From the NCBI RefSeq assembly GCF_014195545.1, contig NZ_JACIBX010000006.1:1-64000 (forward strand): a stretch of 64,000 nt of DNA, written 5' to 3'. The notes beneath the pieces were generated by a model, which saw only the letters and a list, made by a program, of their open reading frames with translations, ran no database searches and was not told the DNA's origin. This document shows positions 55,082-64,000 of the stretch, piece after piece; positions within the stretch are counted from its first letter, which is position 1; each line of letters begins with the position of its first letter. Both the position numbers and the translations under genes were made by a program. Source of the DNA: Limimaricola variabilis. GTDB lineage: Bacteria; Pseudomonadota; Alphaproteobacteria; Rhodobacterales; Rhodobacteraceae.

Positions 55082-56872
55082 TCAGCCGTTCGATTTCTCC
55101 TTCGCCTGCGCCTCAAGCGCCCGGTTGAGATCGATCACGGCACCGATCAGCGCGGCATGGGCAAAGCCCTGCGGGATGTTGCCGAGCATTTCGCCGGTGG
55201 CCGGATCGGCCTCCTCCGCGAAGAGCCCGAGATCGTTGGCCTGCGCGATCCCCGCTTCGATGATCGCCCGCGCCCGCTCCAGCTCGCCCCGCATTACCCA
55301 GTACTGCGCGACCCAGAATCCGGCGGTAACGAAGACGCCTTCCTCGTGCCCGTCGGCGCATTCAAGGCGGCGGCGGAACAGCTTGCCGTCCGGGCTCCAC
55401 TCCCGTTCCAGCGCCGCCATGGTGGCGCGCATTTCGGGCGTGTCGGCGGCGCTGTAGTCCCAGACCGGGAACAGCGCAGCGGTGACGTCGACCTCTTCCG
55501 AGCCGGGATAGACCGCGTAGGCGCCCTCCGAGGTCAGGCCGTTGCGCGCGACCCAGTCGCGGATCTCGCCCGCCGCCGCCCGCCAACGCGCGGCTTCGGC
55601 CTCGTCGGCATAGTCCGCCGCCGACTCCAGCGCGCAGGCGGCGACGACTTTACCGGAGACATAGGGCTTCGGCGGCGTCTCCTCCCAGATGCCGTGATCG
55701 GGCTCCTGCCAGTTGTCGGCCAGGAAATCGCAGATGTCTGAGACCACGTCCCAATGCGCCCGGCCATCCGAGCGGCCCTCGCGGTAGAGCAGCTTGGCCG
55801 CCAGCGCCACGTTGGCATAGGCGTCGAGCTGGAGCTGGTCTGCGGCGCCGTTGCCGATCCGCACGGGGCGCGAGCCGCGCCAGCCCTCGAAGGGCAGCTC
55901 GGTCTCGCCCGGCGCGGTTTCGCAATCGAGGTCGGTGAACACCGCCATCGGGTATTTCTCGGAAGTGCCGGTGCAGCGGCAGATGAACTTCAGGTACTGC
56001 TCGCCCTCGCTGTCCTTCTGACACAGCCGCAACAGGGCCGAGACGATCATGCCGGCGTCGCGCAGCCAGACATAGCGATAGTCCCAATTGCGCCCGCCCC
56101 CGGCGATCTCGGGCAGCGAGGTGGTGACGGCGGCCACGGTGGCACCGCTCTCCTCGTGGGTGCACAGCCGGATCGCACGCAGCGACTGCCGGAGTTCCTC
56201 GGCAAAGACCCCGTCGTAATCCACCGCCTCGTCCAGTCCGCGCCAATGGCCCAGCGTGTGGCCGCGCCAGTTGTCGAGCGTGGCCGGATCGGGCCGGGTG
56301 AGAGGCGCATCCGACAGCGCCATCCAGCCCCGCTCTCCGGCGGGCAGCTCCATCACCGCCCTGCCCTCTTCGACGCGCAGCGGGTGCGAACCGTAGAGGG
56401 TCATCCCTTCGATCGTCACGGCATCGGCGTCGGCCGAGACGCGCGCGGGCTTGCGACCGTAATCGGGGTGCGGGTCGATCACCACGCGCAGCGGCGTGGG
56501 TGCTTCGCCGAATTCTCGCACCAGCACCCCCACGGGGGCCTGCGGACCGGACGTCATCCAGTCGAGCACCACCAGTTCGCCTTCCGCCACCTCCAGCCGC
56601 GTCTCCAGCATGCCGCTGCCGTCGAGATAACGTCGCGACCCGGGGCGGGCGCCGTCGATCTCGATCCGCCAGTCGCCACCCGCCGGATCGAGCAGCCCGG
56701 CCAGCAGGCTCGGCCCGTCGAAGCGGCAGGGGCAGTACCACAGAATGCGGCCCATGCGGTCGATCACCGCCGCCGTACGGCGATCGCCGATCACGCCCAG
56801 ATCGCGGATCGGCACCTGGTTGGCGGCGGCGGCGCCATCGGGCCGGGTGGTCTCGGGGGTTGGCTGGGTCAT
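55082..56872 (-). CDS. GH15 family glycoside hydrolase
   Basis: A 596-residue alpha/alpha-barrel protein: IRDLGVIGDRRTAAVIDRMG and ILWYCPCRFDGPSLLAGLLD at the start, NWDYRYVWLRDAGMIVSALL, DHGIWEETPPKPYVSGKVVA near the acid Glu, and EEGVFVTAGFW in the C-terminal part. GH15 members include glucoamylases and trehalases; the bacterial long form here suggests glucodextranase- or trehalase-like activity on alpha-glucosides, not resolved. AAGGAG precedes the ATG at 56872. Confidence 0.88.
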   Translation of the reverse strand: MTQPTPETTRPDGAAAANQVPIRDLGVIGDRRTAAVIDRMGRILWYCPCRFDGPSLLAGLLDPAGGDWRIEIDGARPGSRRYLDGSGMLETRLEVAEGELVVLDWMTSGPQAPVGVLVREFGEAPTPLRVVIDPHPDYGRKPARVSADADAVTIEGMTLYGSHPLRVEEGRAVMELPAGERGWMALSDAPLTRPDPATLDNWRGHTLGHWRGLDEAVDYDGVFAEELRQSLRAIRLCTHEESGATVAAVTTSLPEIAGGGRNWDYRYVWLRDAGMIVSALLRLCQKDSEGEQYLKFICRCTGTSEKYPMAVFTDLDCETAPGETELPFEGWRGSRPVRIGNGAADQLQLDAYANVALAAKLLYREGRSDGRAHWDVVSDICDFLADNWQEPDHGIWEETPPKPYVSGKVVAACALESAADYADEAEAARWRAAAGEIRDWVARNGLTSEGAYAVYPGSEEVDVTAALFPVWDYSAADTPEMRATMAALEREWSPDGKLFRRRLECADGHEEGVFVTAGFWVAQYWVMRGELERARAIIEAGIAQANDLGLFAEEADPATGEMLGNIPQGFAHAALIGAVIDLNRALEAQAKEKSNG

Positions 56873-56940
56873 GCGGCGCTCCTTCGCGGCCCAACCGGAC
56901 CCGCGCGAGCAGGGTTCCGGCGGCGCGAGGTCGCAGCGGC

Positions 56941-57411
56941 TCAAAGCGGGACGTCGGTGGTGTTCTTGATCTCGCGCAGCGTCACCGAGGTGGAGATCGA
57001 CAGCACGTGCGGCAATTGGACCAGCGCGTTCTTTACCGTGCTTTCGTAATGGCGGATCGACCGTGCCAGCACCCGCAGCAGGTAGTCGTGATCGCCCGAC
57101 ACCGTGTAGCACTGCACCACTTCGGCGATGCGCACCACGGCAGCCTCGAACTCCTCGAGATGGGCACGCGAATGTCCGTTCATCCGCACCGCGCAGAACA
57201 CGGTGATGTCGAATCCCGCCGCCACCGGGTCGATGATATGTCGCCGCTCTTCGATCACCCCGGCCTCGCGCATCCGCGTCAGACGGCGCCAGCAGGGCGT
57301 GTGCGACAGGCCCAGCCGCTCACCGACCTCGCGCAAGGTCAGATCCGGCTCGGCTTGCAAGAGCCGCAGCAGGCGGCGGTCGGTCTCGTCGAGTGTGATC
57401 GTTTCGCCCAT
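56941..57411 (-). CDS. Lrp/AsnC family regulator beside the leucine operon
   Basis: A 156-residue Lrp-type regulator: helix-turn-helix ITLDETDRRLLRLLQAEPDL and EVGERLGLSHTPCWRRLTRM, then the RAM domain to LVQLPHVLSISTSVTLREIK. It starts 63 bases downstream of the hydratase gene on the same strand, so it may be the last gene of the leucine-catabolic operon and its regulator. The ligand is unknown; a branched-chain amino acid is likely. Confidence 0.9.
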   Translation of the reverse strand: MGETITLDETDRRLLRLLQAEPDLTLREVGERLGLSHTPCWRRLTRMREAGVIEERRHIIDPVAAGFDITVFCAVRMNGHSRAHLEEFEAAVVRIAEVVQCYTVSGDHDYLLRVLARSIRHYESTVKNALVQLPHVLSISTSVTLREIKNTTDVPL

Positions 57412-57473
57412 TGCGCCCCATCCCCGGCGGCGATCCTCTCGCCCGCCGGGGGTGGCGTCAATGGGCGCGCCCT

Positions 57474-58250
57474 TCATGCCCAGCGCGCCGGGCGCTTTTC
57501 GAGGAACGCGGCGATTCCCTCCTCGGCTTCGGGGCTTTCCCATGCCTCGACCAGACGGTCGATCGTGGCCTCGATCACCGCCTCGTCGATGCGCGGACCG
57601 AGCGAGCGGGCCAGCGCCTTGGCCCGCGCCGCAGCCCCGCGGGCGATCTTCAGATAGGGCGCTACCTCGGCCTCAACGGCGGCGTCGAGATCGGCCTCGG
57701 GCACCGCTCGCGTCGCGATGCCAAGCCGCACGGCCTCCTCCGCGCCGAAGATCCTCGCCGACATGAACACCTGTCGCGCCCGGCCTTCGCCCATCCGCGC
57801 GAGGACATAGGGCGAGATCGTCGCCGGGATGATGCCGAGCTTGGTCTCGGTGAAGCCGAAGCGGGTCGTGTCGGCGGCCACCACCACGTCGCAGATGCAG
57901 GCCATGCCGACGCCGCCGCCATAGGCACCGCCATTCACCCGGCCGATCAGCGGGCTGGACATGGTGTTGAGCGCGTCCAGCATCCCGGCCAGACGCCGCG
58001 CCTCGGCGCGCCGCCCCTCGCGGTCAGCCCGGATCTGCGCCTGCATCCAGGTGAGATCCCCACCAGCGCAGAACACCTCGCCCGCCCCTCGCAGCACCAC
58101 GGCGCGCGCCTGCGCGCCCTCGGCCGAGGCCAGCGCCGTCAGCTCGTCCATCATCTGCGCCGAAAGCGCGTTGCGCCGCTCGGGCGCGTTCAGCGTGACC
58201 GTCAGGACGCCGCGACCATCCGCATCCAGCTTTAGTGTCTCGTAGCTCAT
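57474..58250 (-). CDS. Enoyl-CoA hydratase family, probable methylglutaconyl-CoA hydratase
   Basis: A 258-residue crotonase: ERRNALSAQMMDEL, oxyanion hole VFCAGGDLTWMQ and GRVNGGAYGGGVGMACICDV, then RFGFTETKLGIIPATISPYV. By context it hydrates 3-methylglutaconyl-CoA to HMG-CoA in leucine breakdown. The ATG overlaps the HMG-CoA lyase stop as ATGA. The name rests on the operon as much as on sequence. Confidence 0.87.
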   Translation of the reverse strand: MSYETLKLDADGRGVLTVTLNAPERRNALSAQMMDELTALASAEGAQARAVVLRGAGEVFCAGGDLTWMQAQIRADREGRRAEARRLAGMLDALNTMSSPLIGRVNGGAYGGGVGMACICDVVVAADTTRFGFTETKLGIIPATISPYVLARMGEGRARQVFMSARIFGAEEAVRLGIATRAVPEADLDAAVEAEVAPYLKIARGAAARAKALARSLGPRIDEAVIEATIDRLVEAWESPEAEEGIAAFLEKRPARWA

Positions 58251-59098
58251 GCGCGCAGCTCCTTTGCAAAAGCCGCCGTCTCGGCCAGCCGCTTCGCGTC
58301 GAGGCCGGTCTCGTAGCCGCGATCCTCCAGCATCAGCGCAAGCGCCTCGGTCGCGACGTTGCCCGCCGCGCCGGGCGCGAAGGGGCAGCCGCCCAGACCG
58401 CCGATGCTGGCATCGAAGACGCGAAGCCCGCGTTCGAGGCAAACCTCCACATTGTCGAGCGCGCGGCCCAACGTGTCGTGGAAATGCCCGGCGAGCTTTT
58501 CGGCCGGCACGCGCGCGAGCACCGCGTCGAGCATTGCGTCCGTGTCCTCGGGCAGCGCCCGGCCCAGCGTCTCGCCCAAGGAGATCTCGTAGCAGCCCAC
58601 CTCCAGCAGCCACGCTGCCACATCGGCCACGGCTTCGGGGTCGACCTTGCCGTCATATGGGCAATGGGTCACGCAGGAGACGTAGCCGCGCACCGGCAGC
58701 CCGGTCTCTTTCGCAGCCTCCATGAGCGGGGCAAAGCGCTCCATGCTCTCGGCTATGGAGCAGCCGATATTGGCCTGGCTGAAGCCCTCGGAGGCCGAAG
58801 CGAAGACCGCGACCTCTTCGGCCCTGGCCTCACGCGCGGCCTCGAAGCCCCGCAGGTTCGGAGTCAGCGCCGCGTAGCGGATGGCGGGGTCGCGCGCGAT
58901 GCCCGCCAATACCTCGGCCGCATCGGCCATCTGCGGCACCCGTTTGGGGTTCACGAAGCTCGTCACCTCGATGCGGGAGAAGCCGCAGGCCGAGAGCCGG
59001 TCGACCAGCGCGATCTTGGTCTCGACGGGAATGATCCGCTTTTCGTTCTGCAGCCCGTCGCGGGGCCCGACCTCGACGATCTCGGCGCGCTCACTCAT
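58247..59098 (-). CDS. Hydroxymethylglutaryl-CoA lyase
   Basis: A 283-residue TIM-barrel lyase splitting HMG-CoA to acetyl-CoA and acetoacetate. GPRDGLQNE is at residues 11-19, FVNPKRVPQMAD follows, and the signature SIGGLGGCPFAPGAAGN carries the catalytic Cys. It overlaps the carboxylase alpha gene by 8 bases and the hydratase by 4. Confidence 0.95.
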   Translation of the reverse strand: MSERAEIVEVGPRDGLQNEKRIIPVETKIALVDRLSACGFSRIEVTSFVNPKRVPQMADAAEVLAGIARDPAIRYAALTPNLRGFEAAREARAEEVAVFASASEGFSQANIGCSIAESMERFAPLMEAAKETGLPVRGYVSCVTHCPYDGKVDPEAVADVAAWLLEVGCYEISLGETLGRALPEDTDAMLDAVLARVPAEKLAGHFHDTLGRALDNVEVCLERGLRVFDASIGGLGGCPFAPGAAGNVATEALALMLEDRGYETGLDAKRLAETAAFAKELRA

Positions 59099-61079
59099 CT
59101 TCCGGCTCCAGCGTCAGCAGCAGGTCGCCGTCGGAAACCTGCGATCCCTCCTGTGCGAGGATTTCGGCCACCACCCCGTCGCGCGGCGCGGTGAGGGTGT
59201 GTTCCATCTTCATCGCCTCGAGGATGGCGAGCGGCTGGCCCTTTTCGACCGTCTGCCCCGCCGTGGCGCGCATCCGTTTCACGAGGCCCGGCATCGGCGC
59301 GGCGATGGCGTTGCCGCCCGCCCCGGCCGCATCGGCGGCGGCCAGCGGATCGGGCAGCGTGAACACCCAGGCCCGACCCGCGTCCCACACGGTGACGGCG
59401 GCGCCATGCTTGGCGGCCTCGGCGCGGAAGCGACGGCCGGCCACGGTCACCTCCAAGCCCTTGGTGTCACGTGAAACGCTGGTTTCCGTGCCTTCCCGAT
59501 GCCAGCTTCCCGGCCCGTCGCGCAGGAGTGCGACGTCGAGCGTCTCGCCCTCGCGCTCGAGCGTCACGTGGATCTCGGAGGCGCCCCAGTGGCGGAAGCC
59601 CCTGAGCGCGTCCCAGGGATCGTCGCCCGCGGGCGGATGGTCGAGACCGGCTGCGGCGAGCGCGGCCAGCACCGGCACGTGATCAGGCATCGGCGGACGG
59701 GCGGTCAGCGCATCGAGATCGCGACCGATCAAGCCGGTATCCACTTCGCCCGAGGCAAACCCCTCATGCCGCAGCAGCGCCGCGAGAAACCCGAGATTGG
59801 TCACCGTGCCGCCGACCTGCGTGGCCTCCAGCGCGCCCAAGAGCCGCGCCATCGCCTCTTCGCGCGTGGCGCCATGGGCAATGACCTTGGCGATCATCGG
59901 GTCGTAATGCGGGGTGATGGCATCGCCTTCGACGACGCCGGCATCGACGCGCAGCGCGCCCAGCTCGAAGTTCGACGCGTCGGGAAAGCGCAGCCGCTCC
60001 AGCCGCCCGGTCGCGGGGAGGAACCCGCGCTCCGCATCCTCGGCATAGAGCCGCGCCTCGAAGGCGTGACCGTCGATCGTCAGCTGGTCCTGCGACAGCG
60101 GCAGCGTCTCGCCGCGCGCGACCCGGATCTGCCATTCGACCAGATCGAGCCCGGTGATCGCCTCGGTCACGGGGTGTTCGACCTGCAGACGGGTGTTCAT
60201 CTCCATGAACCAGAACCCGTCCTCGCGCAGCCCTTCGGAGCCGTCGGCGATGAACTCCACCGTGCCCGCACCGACATAGCCGATCGCGCGCGCGGCTTCG
60301 ACCGCAGCCTGCCCCATCGCCGCGCGGACATGCTCGGGCATGCCCGGCGCGGGAGCCTCCTCGATCACCTTCTGGTGCCGACGCTGCAGCGAGCAGTCGC
60401 GCTCGAACAGATGCACGACGTTGCCGTGACTGTCGGCAAAGACCTGGATCTCCACATGGCGGGGCGCGGTCACGTATTTCTCGACCAGCACGGCGGGGTC
60501 GCCGAAGCTCGCCTTGCCCTCGGCCCGCGCACCTTCGAGCGCATCGGCGAAATCCTCGGCCCGCTCGACGAGGCGCATTCCCTTGCCGCCGCCGCCCGCG
60601 CGCGCCTTGATCAGCACCGGGTAGCCGATGCGCTCGGCTTCCGCCGCCAGCATCGCGGTGTCCTGCCCCTCGCCGTGATAGCCCGGCACGACCGGCACGC
60701 CGGCCTCTTCCATGCGTTTCTTGGCGGCGTCCTTCAGGCCCATCGCCCGAATTGCGCCAGCGGGCGGACCGACGAAGATCAGCCCGGCCGCCTCGACCGC
60801 CTCGACGAAATCGGGGTTCTCGGAGAGGAAGCCGTAGCCCGGATGGATCGCCTGGGCGCCCGTTGCGCGCGCGGCCTCGATGATCGCCTCGGCGCGCAGG
60901 TAGCTTTCGCCCACCGGCGCCGGGCCGATCCGCACCGCCTCGTCGGCGAGCCGGACATGCACCGCCTCGGCATCGGCGTCGGAATGCACGGCGACGGTCT
61001 TCAGCCCCATCCGGCGCGCGGTCGTGATGACACGTGCGGCAATCTCGCCGCGGTTCGCGATCAGTATCTTGTCGAACAT
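59091..61079 (-). CDS. 3-methylcrotonyl-CoA carboxylase, biotin-containing alpha subunit
   Basis: A 662-residue protein: biotin carboxylase domain (residues 1-450, with FDKILIANRGEIAARVITTA, GGGGKGMRLV and EMNTRLQVEHPVTEAITGLD) and a C-terminal biotinyl domain with LAILEAMKMEHT, Lys624 being the biotin site. Operon context makes it methylcrotonyl- rather than propionyl- or acetyl-CoA carboxylase. It starts at the ASCH gene stop (one-base overlap TGATG). Confidence 0.93.
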   Translation of the reverse strand: MFDKILIANRGEIAARVITTARRMGLKTVAVHSDADAEAVHVRLADEAVRIGPAPVGESYLRAEAIIEAARATGAQAIHPGYGFLSENPDFVEAVEAAGLIFVGPPAGAIRAMGLKDAAKKRMEEAGVPVVPGYHGEGQDTAMLAAEAERIGYPVLIKARAGGGGKGMRLVERAEDFADALEGARAEGKASFGDPAVLVEKYVTAPRHVEIQVFADSHGNVVHLFERDCSLQRRHQKVIEEAPAPGMPEHVRAAMGQAAVEAARAIGYVGAGTVEFIADGSEGLREDGFWFMEMNTRLQVEHPVTEAITGLDLVEWQIRVARGETLPLSQDQLTIDGHAFEARLYAEDAERGFLPATGRLERLRFPDASNFELGALRVDAGVVEGDAITPHYDPMIAKVIAHGATREEAMARLLGALEATQVGGTVTNLGFLAALLRHEGFASGEVDTGLIGRDLDALTARPPMPDHVPVLAALAAAGLDHPPAGDDPWDALRGFRHWGASEIHVTLEREGETLDVALLRDGPGSWHREGTETSVSRDTKGLEVTVAGRRFRAEAAKHGAAVTVWDAGRAWVFTLPDPLAAADAAGAGGNAIAAPMPGLVKRMRATAGQTVEKGQPLAILEAMKMEHTLTAPRDGVVAEILAQEGSQVSDGDLLLTLEPEDE

Positions 61080-61486
61080 CAGGCGAAATCCTCCACCAGC
61101 CGGAATCTCTCGCAGACCAGCATCATTTCGGGGTCCCAGCCCCCGTTGCGCTCGAAGTAGCGGCGGTGCCCTTCCCGCCAGCTCTCCAGCGTCTCGTCCT
61201 CGCCCTCGGCCAAGGCGAACTCGGCGTCCACGTCGCAGAAACGGCGCTGCGTAACCTCGGTCGTTTCGATCATCAGCGCCGGGCTGCCATCCCAGTTCAG
61301 TGCCACATCGCGGCGGCCAACCACCGGCATCGGCTCCTCGTCAAAGTCGCGCAGCGCGCTGCAGGTCCCCGTCTTGGCGCCGGAGCGAACCAATGCGATC
61401 AGCTCGGCGGAAAGCTCAGGGCCGTCACCGAAGCGGAAGCTCACGAGATCCGGGTCCCGAGCCTTCAATTCCTCCATCGTCACCAT
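61079..61486 (-). CDS. ASCH-domain protein within the leucine operon
   Basis: A 135-residue protein with an ASCH fold: FRFGDGPELSAELIALVRSG, AKTGTCSALRDF and a C-terminal WDPEMMLVCERFRLVEDF. ASCH domains are predicted RNA-binding or nucleotide-amidohydrolase domains; some hydrolyse N4-acetylcytidine. It lies between carboxylase beta and alpha genes, 7 bases after beta and overlapping alpha by one. A link to leucine breakdown is not obvious. Confidence 0.82.
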   Translation of the reverse strand: MVTMEELKARDPDLVSFRFGDGPELSAELIALVRSGAKTGTCSALRDFDEEPMPVVGRRDVALNWDGSPALMIETTEVTQRRFCDVDAEFALAEGEDETLESWREGHRRYFERNGGWDPEMMLVCERFRLVEDFA

Positions 61487-61493
61487 TGCCGCC

Positions 61494-63100
<1,607 letters not shown>

Positions 63101-63101
<1 letters not shown>

Positions 63102-64000
63102 CAGCGCACCTTCGCCATCAGCTCGCGCCCGATCAGCATGCGGCGGATCTCGGAGGTGCCGGCGCCGATCTCCATCAGCTTGGCGTCGCGGAAGATCCGG
63201 CTCACCGCGCTTTCATTCATGAAGCCGGTGCCGCCCATCGCCTGCACCGCCTGATGCGCGACCACCATCGCCTCTTCGGAGGCATAGAGCACGCAGGCAG
63301 CGGCGTCGGCACGGGTCACGCGGCCCTCGTCGCAGGCGCGGGCCACGGCATAGACATAGGCGCGGGCCGAGCCGAGCTTGGTGTAGATGTCGGCGATCTT
63401 GCCCTGCATCAGCTGGAAATCCCCGATCGGCTTGCCGAACTGCTTGCGCTCGGCAAGGTAGGGCATGATCTCGTCGAGGCAGGCGGCCATGATGCCGGTG
63501 CCGATGCCCGACAGCACAACGCGCTCGTAGTCGAGGCCCGACATCAGCACGCGCACGCCGCCGCCGACCTGGCCCAGAACGTTCTCGTCGGGCACTTCCA
63601 CATTCTCGAACACCAGCTCGGCGGTGTTGGAGCCGCGCATGCCGAGCTTGTCGAAATGCTCGGAGGTCGAGAAGCCCTTCATGCCGCGTTCGATGATGAA
63701 GGCGGTGATGCCCTTGGAGCCCGCCTCGGGGTCGGTCTTGGCATAGACGACCAGCGTCTCGGCATCGGGGCCGTTGGTGATCCAGTACTTGGTGCCGTTG
63801 AGCCGATAGCCGCCGTCGATGCGATCGGCGCGCAGGCTCATCGACACCACGTCGGAGCCCGCACCCGCCTCGGACATGGCCAGCGCGCCGACATGCTCGC
63901 CCGAAACCAGCTTGGGCAGGTACTTCTGCTTCTGCGCCTCGTTGCCGTTCAGCACGATCTGGTTGACGCAGAGGTTGGAATGCGCGCCGTAGCTCAGCGC
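63101..64000 (-). CDS. Isovaleryl-CoA dehydrogenase (partial, 5' end outside window)
   Basis: The C-terminal 299 residues of an acyl-CoA dehydrogenase; about 90 N-terminal residues lie past the window end. [36 protein letters not shown] and ITNGPDA fit the family. [11 protein letters not shown] has the Glu position typical of isovaleryl-CoA dehydrogenase, and GGTGFMNE follows near the C-terminus. It would oxidise isovaleryl-CoA to 3-methylcrotonyl-CoA, the first step before the carboxylase. FAD is bound and electrons go to ETF. Confidence 0.92.

Overview
The window is chromosomal DNA of a high-GC alphaproteobacterium, almost certainly Rhodobacteraceae (Rhodobacterales). Four things point there: a SAM/SAH-type riboswitch in front of metK, an sqdB-sqdD-sqdC sulfolipid operon, the gene order murA / DUF2948 / hisD / UPF0262 / low-molecular-weight phosphatase, and an S1 protein starting MCAKASMEEFEALL. 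The genus cannot be told from sequence alone. I see no phage, insertion sequence, CRISPR array or rRNA. Almost everything is core metabolism and housekeeping in tightly overlapping operons.

Left end (1-5.3 kb): a lower-GC tadE/tadG-like pair, a small helical protein, tRNA-Phe, then infA-maf-ribonuclease E/G-yacG reading leftwards. From 5.6 to 19.9 kb come a secreted repeat/PRC-barrel protein, the murA-to-phosphatase operon with hisD, tRNA-Thr, an acyl-CoA synthetase, an ABC exporter, rplY-pth, a DUF2237 gene, and two neighbouring secreted proteins that share an acidic C-terminal tail.

From 20 to 36.7 kb: rpsA, ihfB, a LapA-like gene, trpF, a membrane protein and trpB; aroA-cmk; trmB; metK with its riboswitch; phoH-ybeY-corC-lnt; then a small lipoprotein and an OmpA-like protein sharing a cysteine module, and miaB. 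From 36.7 to 49.5 kb: a degenerate glycosyltransferase-like gene, YbjN, an M42 peptidase, a nucleotidyltransferase, a UbiK-like gene, lgt-midA-pgeF, a Hint-domain protein without the expected cysteine, Lrp, trxB with an overlapping RES-domain gene, a fused sulfate adenylyltransferase/APS kinase, and an Hsp20-DUF1150 pair.

Right end (49.6-64 kb): purE-purK, sqdBDC, a deiodinase-like thioredoxin-fold protein, a GH15 glycosidase, a second Lrp-type gene, and the leucine/isovalerate pathway. That pathway runs isovaleryl-CoA dehydrogenase (cut by the window edge), 3-methylcrotonyl-CoA carboxylase beta, an ASCH-domain gene, carboxylase alpha, HMG-CoA lyase and an enoyl-CoA hydratase-family enzyme. 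Together these convert isovaleryl-CoA to acetyl-CoA and acetoacetate, with the hydratase order and the lyase order fixed by chemistry rather than by gene order.

No obviously new multi-gene system such as a defence island is visible. The least explained structures are the shared acidic tail on two different secreted proteins (18.7-20.0 kb), the shared DPDGC module inserted between miaB and phoH (34.2-35.1 kb), the solo RES gene whose first codons form a terminator-like hairpin (46.07 kb), the cysteine-less Hint protein (43.6 kb), and the ASCH gene inside the leucine operon (61.1 kb).
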